A DNA stretch of 32,932 bases from a virus, in the IMG/VR virus record IMGVR_UViG_3300033149_006278, positions 1-32,932 of that record; one strand, given 5' to 3'. The notes under the pieces were generated by a model that searched no databases, was not told the DNA's origin, and saw nothing but the letters and a program-made list of their open reading frames with translations. Each line of letters opens with the position of its first letter. Positions within the stretch are counted from its first letter, which is position 1. The translations under genes were made by a program, and so were the position numbers. Shown here piece after piece: positions 22,961 through 30,504 of the stretch.

Positions 22961-24465
22961 GATTAAATGAGGTCGAATTTCAATTTTTTTTGAATTTAAT
23001 TGAACAGTCTGAAAAATCATTTGTTCAAAAAAAATATCGTGATTTAGCTTCAACGGTTCATGCAAATATGTTATTCCGTATGGGCTTACAAGATCCAGAA
23101 TCTATGAAAGCTGGAATTGAGGCTTATAACAAGGCAATGAGTGCTCTTAAAATTGATTTACTTGATATCTATGCCAAATATTCAGCTGGTACTTATGATA
23201 TTTCATTAGCTATGTCACGATTTAAAGAAGTTTTGGGTACTAGATATCAGGAAATTTTTAAAGCTGGTGCAATGGCTACTGGAAATTTTTATTATAAAGA
23301 TATTGGGTTGACAAAAAAAGATAAGGCATTTATTGCAAGTGCTCGAAGAAAAGAGATGGGGTTTTTTAGGAAATTTTTGGTTGATATCAAGAATCCATCT
23401 CATGTTCCAATTCATCCTTATGAAAAAAGAATAGAATATTATCAACAATCAGCAAAAAGTATGTATTTTAATGGACAAGTTGCAGGATTTGGAACTGATG
23501 TTGAAATAAGATGGGTGCTTGATTTTGCATCAGAAAGTTGCATTGATTGTATTAATTTATCAAGAAGAGTGTGGACTTGGGAGACACTTCCTGCTATTCC
23601 AAGGGCAGGATTGACATCATGTCTTATGCGTTGCAGATGTCATCTTGACTTTCGTTATAAAGGGGCATTGAAACGTTTTGAAATTGGTGGAATGGCTACT
23701 TCTGCTTCACTTACAGCACCTGGTCGTTATTCTCGTGTTTTTGATTTAATGGGAAATGAAATAGGTGGGGAGATTCAAAAGTTTGTTGAAGATTTAAGTG
23801 CTAGAATGAACAAAGCTCGTCAGATGATTGAAATAACAGAAGGGACAGAAAAAATAAGGTGGATAAATATAAGATCAACTCTTAATCAGCAGTTGATAGA
23901 TTTACAAAAATCAAGAAAAATAAGGACTATTCCATCTATCTCTGTTATGGATTTAGAATCAACAATAAAAACAATTGCTGAGAGAGGTGGACATTTGATA
24001 GATGACTTTTCAAATATAATTATTGGTGATGAAGTAATTTTTGTTCGTTCAAATTTTTCAGCTGCTGGGATTATTGTTTTTGAGAAAAACAGATTGGTAT
24101 TTCATTCTGGTTCTGGTTATAACATTCCTATTGATGATGAGATTGATATTATATTTTCTTTGGGAAATAAGGTTCGTAATCAATCTTTGAGTACTATTGC
24201 TTTGAAGTTTGAAGAGACATCTTCTGCTGTGGCTACAGTTCAGACAATTAAATTATTATTACAGTCTGGTGAATCTATTCTACCTATAGCAGTTGATAAA
24301 GCTAATCCTTCAATAATAGTTAGTGGGACTGAACGTGCTCAAGCTTATAAAGAATTAGGGTATAAAAAAATTCCAGTTGTGAGAGTAGATAGAGACCAAT
24401 TTTTAGATGATTTGGCTGATTATGGTGAAGAAGAGGCTCTTAGAAGACAAGGATGGAATGGATAA
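22957..24465 (+). CDS. MuF-type head protein fused to a ParB-like domain
   Basis: 502 residues. The first 240 are helical and end in the Cys cluster ESCIDCINLSRRVWTWE (C195, C198) then CLMRCRCHLDFR (C222, C226, C228), matching the C-x2-C...C-x-C signature of SPP1 gp7/Mu gpF head-morphogenesis proteins. A linker of about 90 residues follows. The C-terminus (about 425-480) reads SILPIAVDKANPSIIVSGTE then RAQAYKELGYKKIPVVRVD, the ParB/Srx-like fold pattern. Fused toxins or enzymes are common at MuF C-termini. ATG 22957 (ATGA overlap) is preferred over TTG 22945. It should be a minor head protein delivered with DNA. Confidence 0.8.
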   Translation: MRLNEVEFQFFLNLIEQSEKSFVQKKYRDLASTVHANMLFRMGLQDPESMKAGIEAYNKAMSALKIDLLDIYAKYSAGTYDISLAMSRFKEVLGTRYQEIFKAGAMATGNFYYKDIGLTKKDKAFIASARRKEMGFFRKFLVDIKNPSHVPIHPYEKRIEYYQQSAKSMYFNGQVAGFGTDVEIRWVLDFASESCIDCINLSRRVWTWETLPAIPRAGLTSCLMRCRCHLDFRYKGALKRFEIGGMATSASLTAPGRYSRVFDLMGNEIGGEIQKFVEDLSARMNKARQMIEITEGTEKIRWINIRSTLNQQLIDLQKSRKIRTIPSISVMDLESTIKTIAERGGHLIDDFSNIIIGDEVIFVRSNFSAAGIIVFEKNRLVFHSGSGYNIPIDDEIDIIFSLGNKVRNQSLSTIALKFEETSSAVATVQTIKLLLQSGESILPIAVDKANPSIIVSGTERAQAYKELGYKKIPVVRVDRDQFLDDLADYGEEEALRRQGWNG

Positions 24466-24653
24466 TGTCAGATCCACGTAAAAATAAAAAATACCTTATT
24501 AAAGTTTTTGGTGGTGACAGAGAAATATACAAAGAATTTTTAGAATTATATGACCAAGCAGTTGATGAAGGATGGTTTTATCCAGATGAGATAGCTTGGA
24601 TACGATTTAGGAAAATATATCATGAAACGGAAAGTGGTTGGATGCGTATCTAG
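24465..24653 (+). CDS. Hypothetical small acidic protein
   Basis: 62 residues, acidic and helical (FLELYDQAVDEGWFYPDEIAW), with no family recognised. ATG 24465 overlaps the head-gene TAA and follows AGGATGGA; a start at 24453 adds four residues. It overlaps the next gene by 32 bases. Confidence 0.6.
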   Translation: MSDPRKNKKYLIKVFGGDREIYKEFLELYDQAVDEGWFYPDEIAWIRFRKIYHETESGWMRI

Positions 24654-24999
24654 ATCACAATTTATTTCAGAATTACTTCCAGTATTTATTAGTTTGGAAC
24701 CATTGGAAAGTATTTATATGAAATGGATAGTTAACAAGTTATTATTTGTATCAAGAGTTATTGAAAATGTTGGTGATTTTCCAACTAAAATATTGGTATC
24801 TAGGAAGACGTTTTTATTTATATATTGTTATACAAAGGCTTTTGGGAACTTTACAGGTGGAAATTGGTTTGATTTTTCTTTGATTGTCGATTATGATAAT
24901 TTTTTATTTGATAATGAGGTTGTTATGTTAAATGATGCGGATGAAATTCTTTGTATGACTAAAGAAATGAGGAGAGTGGATGCCGAAATTTGGGAGTAG
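24622..24999 (+). CDS. Hypothetical protein
   Basis: 125 residues, mixed alpha/beta with a basic start (MKRKVVGCVSRSQF) and an FGNFTGGNWFDFSLIVDYDN stretch; it recalls no family I can name. AGGAAA lies before ATG 24622. It overlaps the endolysin start by 20 bases and is probably translated with it. Confidence 0.6.
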   Translation: MKRKVVGCVSRSQFISELLPVFISLEPLESIYMKWIVNKLLFVSRVIENVGDFPTKILVSRKTFLFIYCYTKAFGNFTGGNWFDFSLIVDYDNFLFDNEVVMLNDADEILCMTKEMRRVDAEIWE

Positions 25000-25390
25000 A
25001 TCAAGAGAAAATTTGTATGAATCTCATCCTGATTTACAGCGACTTTTCAGCGAAGTTATAAAATACTATGATTGTTCAGTGATTGAAGGATATCGTGGAA
25101 AGGTAGAGCAGGACAATGCTTTCTATTCTGGTAAGTCTAAGCTTAAGTTTCCAAATAGTAAACATAATAGGAGACCATCTGAAGCAGTTGATGTTGTTCC
25201 TTGGTTCAAGGAGGAGCCACATATACGTTGGAATGATAAAATGAAATTTTATGAATTTGCTGGTTTTGTCCAAGGCATAGCTAAAATATTAGGAATAAAA
25301 ATAAGATGGGGAGGTAATTGGGATATGGATGATGAGTTGAGTGATCAAAGTTTTTTTGATTTACCACATTTTGAACTTTTGGAGGATTAA
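24980..25390 (+). CDS. Endolysin, M15-type L-alanyl-D-glutamate peptidase
   Basis: 136 residues with the VanY/M15C zinc set: SKHNRRPSEAVDVVPW (H62, D71) and FDLPHFEL (D127 catalytic, H130), plus VIEGYRG and IRWGGNWD, as in T5-type endolysins. It would cut peptide cross-bridges in host peptidoglycan. No signal sequence or cell-wall-binding domain is present, so it would need a holin to reach the wall; the candidates at 30505 and 22580-22960 are unproven. GGAGAG precedes ATG 24980. Confidence 0.92.
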   Translation: MPKFGSRSRENLYESHPDLQRLFSEVIKYYDCSVIEGYRGKVEQDNAFYSGKSKLKFPNSKHNRRPSEAVDVVPWFKEEPHIRWNDKMKFYEFAGFVQGIAKILGIKIRWGGNWDMDDELSDQSFFDLPHFELLED

Positions 25391-25392
25391 AT

Positions 25393-26142
25393 ATGTCTAA
25401 AATAACAGAGGAAGTACCAAAAATAACCATACCTCCGTTAAATTTTAACAAGTTAAAAAATTCTGAAAAAAATTGGCTTTATAACAACAGGTGTAAGGAA
25501 CATGGTAGACGTTATACAGAACATCCAGCATGTTTTTTTAATGATACTCCACCAATGTCACCAATAACTGAACGGATTGGTTTTCTTGATATTGAAAGCA
25601 CTAATTTAAAAGCTATTTTTGGGTATGTTATCTCGTGGGCTATTAAAGAAAAAGATGGTCCACTATATCATGCTTGTGTTACTAAAGAGGAGATTCAACG
25701 TGAGTCAAGTACAAGTTTAGAAACTCCTGTTAGAATTGATCATAGAATTCTTCGTGAGTTTTATAAGACAATTATTAAATTTGATAAAGTATGTGTTTAT
25801 TGGGGTAAAAATCGTCGACATGATATTCCATTCCTTAGACACAGATGTTTAAAAGCAGGAGTTCCATTTCCATTATATCAAGAGGTTTTATGTCTTGATG
25901 TATATGATTGGACAAGAAATTTTCTTAGTATGCATTCTTACCGACTTGCTGCTGTATGTCAGGAATTTGAGATTCCAGCTAAACAACATCCATTAACTGG
26001 TCGAATATGGATAAAGGCAAATGCTGGAAATAAAAAGGCATTGGATTTTATTTTGGAACATAATGATGAAGATGTTGTTTGTCTTGAGCCTCTTTATGAT
26101 TTATTAGAGCCTTTTGCAAGACGGCAACGTACTTCAATTTAA
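25393..26142 (+). CDS. DEDDh exonuclease-fold protein with N-terminal zinc motif
   Basis: 249 residues. An N-terminal C34-x2-H37-x6-H44-x2-C47 pattern suggests a small zinc finger. The RNase H-like fold follows: FLDIEST (D66, E68), VYWGKNRRHDIPFLRHRC (D144), LDVYDWTR, and EHNDEDV (H223, D227/D228). This is the YprB-like/RNase_H_2 exonuclease type. It may degrade or proofread nucleic acid. It lies two bases after the endolysin. Fold call good; substrate unknown. Confidence 0.8.
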   Translation: MSKITEEVPKITIPPLNFNKLKNSEKNWLYNNRCKEHGRRYTEHPACFFNDTPPMSPITERIGFLDIESTNLKAIFGYVISWAIKEKDGPLYHACVTKEEIQRESSTSLETPVRIDHRILREFYKTIIKFDKVCVYWGKNRRHDIPFLRHRCLKAGVPFPLYQEVLCLDVYDWTRNFLSMHSYRLAAVCQEFEIPAKQHPLTGRIWIKANAGNKKALDFILEHNDEDVVCLEPLYDLLEPFARRQRTSI

Positions 26143-26157
26143 TATAATGTATTTTAT

Positions 26158-26231
26158 AGTCTTGAGGTCGAAGTCGTGGAGACACTACCCTGTCAAGGTA
26201 GAGGAAGTGGGTGCAACTCCCATCGGGACTG
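26158..26231 (+). tRNA. tRNA-Asp (GTC)
   Basis: A 74-base cloverleaf. The acceptor AGTCTTG/CGGGACT has two T-G pairs, with discriminator G. D-stem GTC/GAC encloses a GTGGA-containing loop. Anticodon arm CTACC-CTGTCAA-GGTAG gives anticodon GTC. T-arm GTGGG-TGCAACT-CCCAT. CCA is not encoded. Two oddities: the T-loop has G at position 55, and the bases just outside the acceptor (26148-26157 and 26232-26241) pair for about ten more base pairs. Confidence 0.9.
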
Positions 26232-26243
26232 TAGAATACATAT

Positions 26244-26315
26244 AGGTTGGTGAGGTTAATGGTAACCACTTGGTCTCCAAAACCAAGAATCTCTGTTCAA
26301 ATCGGAGCCGACCTG
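26244..26315 (+). tRNA. tRNA-Trp (CCA)
   Basis: A 72-base cloverleaf. Acceptor AGGTTGG/CCGACCT with discriminator G; D-arm around GGTTAATGGTAACC; anticodon arm TTGGT-CTCCAAA-ACCAA gives CCA; variable GAAT; T-arm CTCTG-TTCAAAT-CGGAG. CCA is not encoded. The pair at D-stem positions 10-25 is A-A. The CCA anticodon reads UGG only, which argues against TGA being used for Trp. Confidence 0.92.
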
Positions 26316-26342
26316 CTGAAAATTATTCCTTGGAGGTTTTGA

Positions 26343-26705
26343 ATGCCTTATATACCAGAAAAAGACAGACCTAGACTTGATCCTTTAATTGACAGACTTG
26401 TGGATGAAATTGTGGCAATTCATAAAGAATATGGTTATGATGGTGCTTTTGCAGGATTATTAAACTATACTCAGACTAGATTAAGTACTGAAGTTGCTAC
26501 TAAATTGTTTGGTAGGATTAGGTATTGGCTTATTGCGATTTTGGTTGGTGTTTTTAAAAATATTGCTGACGAGTTTTACAGACGGATTGCAGTTCCATAT
26601 GAAGACGTACAAACTTCTAAAAATGGGGATGTTGATTCATATGAAGAGATGATTGAAAATATCAAACTTCTGAGCCAGAGTGCCAGAGTTTGGAAGATTA
26701 TTTAA
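26343..26705 (+). CDS. Conserved phage hypothetical protein (DUF6899-like)
   Basis: 120 residues. MPYIPEKDRPRLDPLIDRLV, a central LLNYTQTRL and a later FYRRIAVPYEDVQTSKNGDV make a pattern I associate with a widespread phage family (DUF6899-like); its function is unknown. TTGGAGG precedes the ATG. The protein is helical with one hydrophobic stretch (YWLIAILVGVF). Confidence 0.75.
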   Translation: MPYIPEKDRPRLDPLIDRLVDEIVAIHKEYGYDGAFAGLLNYTQTRLSTEVATKLFGRIRYWLIAILVGVFKNIADEFYRRIAVPYEDVQTSKNGDVDSYEEMIENIKLLSQSARVWKII

Positions 26706-26893
26706 TTATTTGCTATTTCTATTCAAATAATGAAATGGTTTTTATTGCGAATCCAGTTAAACTTTACTTTATTGATGGTGCCGAAGTTGTTGTTACTGTT
26801 GAGAAAATTTATTGCATAAAAAATTGGGATTATAAAATTTTATATTTAAAGCCTGTTAGAAAAAAGAGAGACTACAGGAAAAAAGTATTTTAA
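26690..26893 (+). CDS. Hypothetical small beta-rich protein
   Basis: 67 residues with strand-like alternation (VKLYFIDGAEVVVTVEKIY) and a basic tail (KKRDYRKKVF). It starts at TTG 26690, overlapping the preceding gene by 16 bases; ATG 26735 would give a shorter form. No family recognised. Confidence 0.5.
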   Translation: MEDYLIICYFYSNNEMVFIANPVKLYFIDGAEVVVTVEKIYCIKNWDYKILYLKPVRKKRDYRKKVF

Positions 26894-26902
26894 GGATTAT
26901 CA

Positions 26903-27193
26903 ATGAAAGATGAAAAAAAAGTAAAAGAGATTGATGTTGAGGAGCTTTATCCAAAAGGTGAAGTAATTGATATTTCATCTGAGGCATATCGTTTATATAG
27001 ATATGATAAAGGTGAGACAACTATAATTCACGATCCGAAAACTTTGTTTGTATATGCAAATAATGATCATAAAGTTGTTGATAAAAAGAAAAATATTCAT
27101 ATAGTAAAAAAGGGTTGGAAACATTTGAAACTAAATTACAACAAGGAAACTAAAAATCCTGAGTTGTTACTGGAAGGTAAAAGAAATGGTTGA
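26903..27193 (+). CDS. Small conserved hypothetical protein, paralogue of the 3803 gene
   Basis: 96 residues. The shared core EVIDIS..AYRLYRY.....TTIIHDPK..FVYANNDHKV..D and a following W-x-HL align with the 3803-4066 protein without large gaps. A charged N-terminal extension (KDEKKVKEIDVEELYPK) is unique to this copy. AAGGAT precedes the ATG. Function unknown. Confidence 0.7.
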   Translation: MKDEKKVKEIDVEELYPKGEVIDISSEAYRLYRYDKGETTIIHDPKTLFVYANNDHKVVDKKKNIHIVKKGWKHLKLNYNKETKNPELLLEGKRNG

Positions 27194-27389
27194 TATGGGA
27201 AATTTAGTTTATATGCCTATTTTAATGAAACAGACAAATAAAGCATCAATGACTAAATTTGCTAGAATGTTGGAACCAGGAGTTGGATGTAGATATGAAA
27301 AAGTTACTGATGAATGTTTTGTAGTTAAAATTGATTTTGAGAAAAAAGAATCTTACAATCTGTTTATAGAAAAATTTTGGGGGAAATAA
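27186..27389 (+). CDS. Hypothetical small protein
   Basis: 67 residues: a Met-rich start, KFARMLEPGVGCRYEKVTDE and a hydrophobic end. No family recognised. GGAAGG lies about eight bases before ATG 27186; it overlaps the preceding gene by eight bases. Confidence 0.6.
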   Translation: MVDMGNLVYMPILMKQTNKASMTKFARMLEPGVGCRYEKVTDECFVVKIDFEKKESYNLFIEKFWGK

Positions 27390-27391
27390 TT

Positions 27392-27625
27392 TTGGGTGAT
27401 GATATTATAGATAAAATTGATGATCTTAAAAGGAAGATAGATATTTTATCTAAACATCTTGATAATCTTAGTATGTCTTATAATCGTAATATGAAAATAA
27501 TTGAAGATAATGGAGTAGCAATAAGGAAAGCAATAAATATTTTAATGCATGATTATAATGTAAGAAAGGATAAAATTTTAGATAAATTGATAAATAGCAA
27601 AACAAATCAAAAATATCCAATGTAA
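27392..27625 (+). CDS. Hypothetical coiled-coil protein
   Basis: 77 residues from TTG 27392 behind GGGGGAA; a TTG at 27377 would add five residues. Almost entirely heptad-patterned helix (IIDKIDDLKRKIDILSKHLD). The +1 frame downstream stays open to an ATGA overlap with the protease gene (see findings), so the true C-terminus may be longer. Confidence 0.6.
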   Translation: MGDDIIDKIDDLKRKIDILSKHLDNLSMSYNRNMKIIEDNGVAIRKAINILMHDYNVRKDKILDKLINSKTNQKYPM

Positions 27626-27709
27626 AAATGAAAGTTATGATATCCTTGAATATTATAATGATGTTAGGATTATCCAAGTATTTTTGAAGATAAATAAGAG
27701 GATAGAGGG

Positions 27710-28576
27710 ATGAAACGGCTTTTTGTTTTGTTATTTTTTCTTGTTTTTGCTATCTCATGCACCACAATTAATTACAATCAAGTACCGAATTCAATTTATC
27801 AACTTATTGATAGGCATGCAGTGACAATTGCTGTGAATTACTATATGCCAGATCATGAATTTTTTAAGAGGCTTTCTGAGCCATTTAAAAAGGTTTTAAT
27901 TAAGACGGATTCATTTGAGTTGTCTTATAAACAGGAAGTGATTGTTATACCAACTAGACCTGGACGGAATGCAAAAACTGGTGAGCCAATAAAATGTATG
28001 TCATATATTGGTTCTGGAACCATTTTGAGAAATAATCATATAATTTCAGTTAAGCATTTATTTGATCAAACTGAGAATATTTATGATATGCAGATTTGGG
28101 TTTTTAGACCAGGATGTACACATGCTATTAGATGTGAAGTTGTAGCTATATCTGAAGGGAAAAATTTTTTTGATGATTATGCTGTTATCAAAACAAATGA
28201 ATCATTAGGATTACCTGGATTGAAAATTGCAGAACCGTACTCAATGCATTGGGGTGAAAAAGTGATTTCAACTGGGTCACCAGGTGGTTTGGCTTTTTTT
28301 CATCGTGTTGGTTTTGTAACAAAATTGCAATCTTTTCTTTATCGTGATTCCAATAAAGATATTGTTTTGAATGATTTCAATAAATTTCCTTTTTGGGTTA
28401 TTTATCCTGGTGGACCAGGTGATAGTGGTGGATCAATAAAAAATATGAAAGGTAAAATTGTTAGTATTCTTTACTGTGGAATATCACGATATGATGAAGA
28501 ATATATATTTTCAAACCCTACTTTTATGCTGTGGGATTTTCTCAAGGAGAATAACTTAGAATGGCTTGCCGATTAG
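27710..28576 (+). CDS. Lipoprotein trypsin-like serine protease
   Basis: 288 residues. The signal peptide MKRLFVLLFFLVFAIS ends in a lipobox with C17, so it should be lipid-anchored outside the inner membrane. The catalytic triad is readable: SGTILRNNHIISVKHLF (H116), FDDYAVIK (D156) and GGPGDSGGSI (S239) with the oxyanion GDSGG pattern. STGSPGG and a late ILYCGISRYD fit the second barrel. No PDZ domain. It starts a run of envelope genes and follows AGAGG. It may process host or phage surface proteins; the target is unknown. Confidence 0.85.
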   Translation: MKRLFVLLFFLVFAISCTTINYNQVPNSIYQLIDRHAVTIAVNYYMPDHEFFKRLSEPFKKVLIKTDSFELSYKQEVIVIPTRPGRNAKTGEPIKCMSYIGSGTILRNNHIISVKHLFDQTENIYDMQIWVFRPGCTHAIRCEVVAISEGKNFFDDYAVIKTNESLGLPGLKIAEPYSMHWGEKVISTGSPGGLAFFHRVGFVTKLQSFLYRDSNKDIVLNDFNKFPFWVIYPGGPGDSGGSIKNMKGKIVSILYCGISRYDEEYIFSNPTFMLWDFLKENNLEWLAD

Positions 28577-28938
28577 ATCTTGCTAAATCACAACTAATTG
28601 GTATTATAGTAATTGCACTTCTTTTTTTATTTTTTATGATTTTTTTTCTTGATTGTGGGCAAAATGTAGCAATTAAAAAAAATGCGATTAAACAGAGACC
28701 ATCAGCTATCAAAAGTTATCTATTGAAAAATGGTGATTGGTTATGTAAGCATTATCCAGATGCTAAGAAATCGGAATGTGGTATTTGTGATGAGGCTTTT
28801 ACAGAATATATGGAAGAATTTGTCAGAAATTATAAATGGCCAGGTAAAATTATTAAGATTATTCCAATAAAATATTATCCATTTATTGGAAAAGAATGTA
28901 TAAAGTTTTTTATGATTTTTTATGAGGATGATAAATAA
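28561..28938 (+). CDS. Membrane protein with extracytoplasmic Cys motif
   Basis: 125 residues: one transmembrane helix at about 11-30, then a soluble domain with DWLCKHYPDAKKSECGICDE (three Cys) and another Cys in GKECIKF, which could form disulfides in the periplasm. No family recognised. It overlaps the protease gene by 16 bases with AAGGAG about 12 bases upstream. Confidence 0.65.
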   Translation: MACRLDLAKSQLIGIIVIALLFLFFMIFFLDCGQNVAIKKNAIKQRPSAIKSYLLKNGDWLCKHYPDAKKSECGICDEAFTEYMEEFVRNYKWPGKIIKIIPIKYYPFIGKECIKFFMIFYEDDK

Positions 28939-29575
28939 GATTTTTGTTGTTTTAGTTCTCTTGTTTTTTACCCAATCTTGTGTTCTTTACAAACTAGAAA
29001 GAGTATTGGAGCCAGATATTAAATCTTGGTATGAGTTACATTATCCATTGATGAATTCAAAAGTTCCATTGTGGATTGATGCTAATAACAGGACTGAAAG
29101 AAGTCATTTTTTACATTTTCCATCTACTATCCAGAGAGTTTACATTTCAATGTTTTGGAAAATAAGACATGATGGAGTTAGGGAGATTTTTTATAATCGA
29201 TTAGCTTATGTAAATAGACGTTTTGGTGACTTTTCTAATCCTTGGCATTCTGATAGAGGAAGAATATTTCTTCTTTTAGGACCTCCGATGTATGAGTTGT
29301 ACTATCATGATGGAATTCAAACTGTTGATACTTCTATGCCATGTCATGGTGATGTTTTAGTTTGGTGTTACTATGATCCTAGAGTTGGTCAGGCAATGTT
29401 TAGGTTTACTTTTATTCCACCAAATGATTGGAGGTTGAATTACAATAATGGACTTCGAGATGTAAGAAATCATGAAGCATTCAAACGACTTTCTAAAGAG
29501 TTTTTTGCTCCAAGTAAAGATGGTTGGGATTTATGGGCTGACACACTTTATAATTTAGTTTCTAAGAAAGGGTGA
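28922..29575 (+). CDS. GWxTD-domain-like lipoprotein
   Basis: 217 residues. The signal peptide ends in FTQS-C20, a lipobox. The body reads FYNRLAYVNRRFGDFSNPWH, then SDRGRIFLLLGPP and later DVLVWCYYDPR and FRFTFIP. This follows the GWxTD domain (F...R..YAN..FG...GW.TDRGRIYI..GPP, then an E/V-W-Y strand), with W108 and D111 kept and Gly replaced by Pro. The domain is known from bacterial secreted proteins of unknown function; a phage copy is unexpected. Two ATGs (28922, 28928) are possible; neither has a well-spaced ribosome-binding site. Confidence 0.75.
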   Translation: MRMINKIFVVLVLLFFTQSCVLYKLERVLEPDIKSWYELHYPLMNSKVPLWIDANNRTERSHFLHFPSTIQRVYISMFWKIRHDGVREIFYNRLAYVNRRFGDFSNPWHSDRGRIFLLLGPPMYELYYHDGIQTVDTSMPCHGDVLVWCYYDPRVGQAMFRFTFIPPNDWRLNYNNGLRDVRNHEAFKRLSKEFFAPSKDGWDLWADTLYNLVSKKG

Positions 29576-29763
29576 ATGAGGGGCTAAGAGAATTTTTAAA
29601 TTCTCATTCAAAAATATCTATATGTATAGTTATAGTTTATTTTTGGTTTTTTGGATATATGACAGGGAGAGATAGGTTAATTGAAAAATGGCTAAAAGAA
29701 AAGCTAAGAAAGTTATGGATTTGGTTTTTGAAATTCGTAGAAAGATTCCTAGACCGACATTAA
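29572..29763 (+). CDS. Small membrane protein
   Basis: 63 residues from GTG 29572, overlapping the preceding TGA. One transmembrane helix at about 14-31 (ISICIVIVYFWFFGYMTG), then a basic amphipathic helix (WLKEKLRKLWIWFLKFVERF). Early codons form a perfect hairpin GAGAATTT/AAATTCTC at 29588-29605. No family recognised; a lysis accessory is possible. Confidence 0.55.
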   Translation: MNEGLREFLNSHSKISICIVIVYFWFFGYMTGRDRLIEKWLKEKLRKLWIWFLKFVERFLDRH

Positions 29764-29828
29764 TATATAAATCTAGGAGAAAGTATAACAAAAAAGATAT
29801 ATCTTGGAAAAATCCAGAGAATTGGTAA
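29688..29828 (+). CDS. Small basic protein overlapping the previous gene
   Basis: 46 residues from ATG 29688 in another frame: MAKRKAKKVMDLV, then RRKIPRPTLIYKSRRKYNKK and DISWKNPENW. It shares 76 bases with the preceding gene, fills the gap before the next gene, and ends seven bases before it. GAAAAA only as ribosome-binding site. Basic composition suggests nucleic-acid or virion binding. Confidence 0.5.
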   Translation: MAKRKAKKVMDLVFEIRRKIPRPTLIYKSRRKYNKKDISWKNPENW

Positions 29829-29834
29829 TAAGTA

Positions 29835-30503
29835 ATGAGTAAAATTAATATAATTTTGGTGGTTTTAATCCTAATTTTTTCTTCAGCTTTAGTTTATATT
29901 TGGACAAGTTCTCAGGCTAAAGTAAAATTGGCTGATGAAAGAGCTAAAGCTAAACAAGTTCAAATTGATTTGTTAACAACAGGTATAAATCAGTTGAAAA
30001 AAACTGTGGAAGTTCAGGATACATTAATAGCAGAAAATAAAGAAAAATTGGGTGAACTTGAGGCTGAATTACAATATAAAGATGAAGAACATAAGAAAGA
30101 AATTGATAAACTGAAAGAGGCTCCTCCAGAAACGCTTTTAGCAGAAACACGAAGAATACTTAAAACTAATGAAATATGGAAGGAAGGTGAACGGTTTTAT
30201 TTTTCAATAGATGCTTTTAAAAAGAATACATTATTTCTTTTTGAAGGTGAGTATAGTATCTACACTAAGACTAAAGAATTAAAAAAGCAATTGATTCAAA
30301 AAGACATTATAATATCTGCTCTTGAAACAAAAAATAAAATCTTGGAAGAAGTGATTAAAAAGCAGGATGAAAGATTTTTGTTTCAGGAGCAAATGATCCA
30401 AGATTATCGTGATTTTATAAAACATCAAAGAAGAGTTAAAATATTTGGAGATGTTGTTAAGTTTACTATCGGTGGTCTTGTTGGATATGCAATAGGAAAG
30501 TAA
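29835..30503 (+). CDS. Membrane-anchored coiled-coil protein
   Basis: 222 residues. An N-terminal transmembrane helix at about 5-25, long coiled coils at about 30-95 and 145-185, and a short hydrophobic C-terminus with Gly zipper (VVKFTIGGLVGYAIGK). The layout recalls phage inner-membrane spanins or sensors, but it is longer than typical Rz. It precedes a holin-like gene. Function inferred only from shape and position. Confidence 0.65.
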   Translation: MSKINIILVVLILIFSSALVYIWTSSQAKVKLADERAKAKQVQIDLLTTGINQLKKTVEVQDTLIAENKEKLGELEAELQYKDEEHKKEIDKLKEAPPETLLAETRRILKTNEIWKEGERFYFSIDAFKKNTLFLFEGEYSIYTKTKELKKQLIQKDIIISALETKNKILEEVIKKQDERFLFQEQMIQDYRDFIKHQRRVKIFGDVVKFTIGGLVGYAIGK

Positions 30504-30504
30504 A

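Noticed and set aside
26158-26315. tRNA-like recoding of TGA as Trp
   Set aside because: The tRNA-Trp anticodon is CCA, not TCA, and TGA ends many genes with normal downstream spacing.
29588-29605. Perfect GAGAATTT/AAATTCTC hairpin as a terminator
   Set aside because: It lies within the first codons of a plausible membrane protein, has a two-base loop and no T-tract, so it was only noted with that gene.
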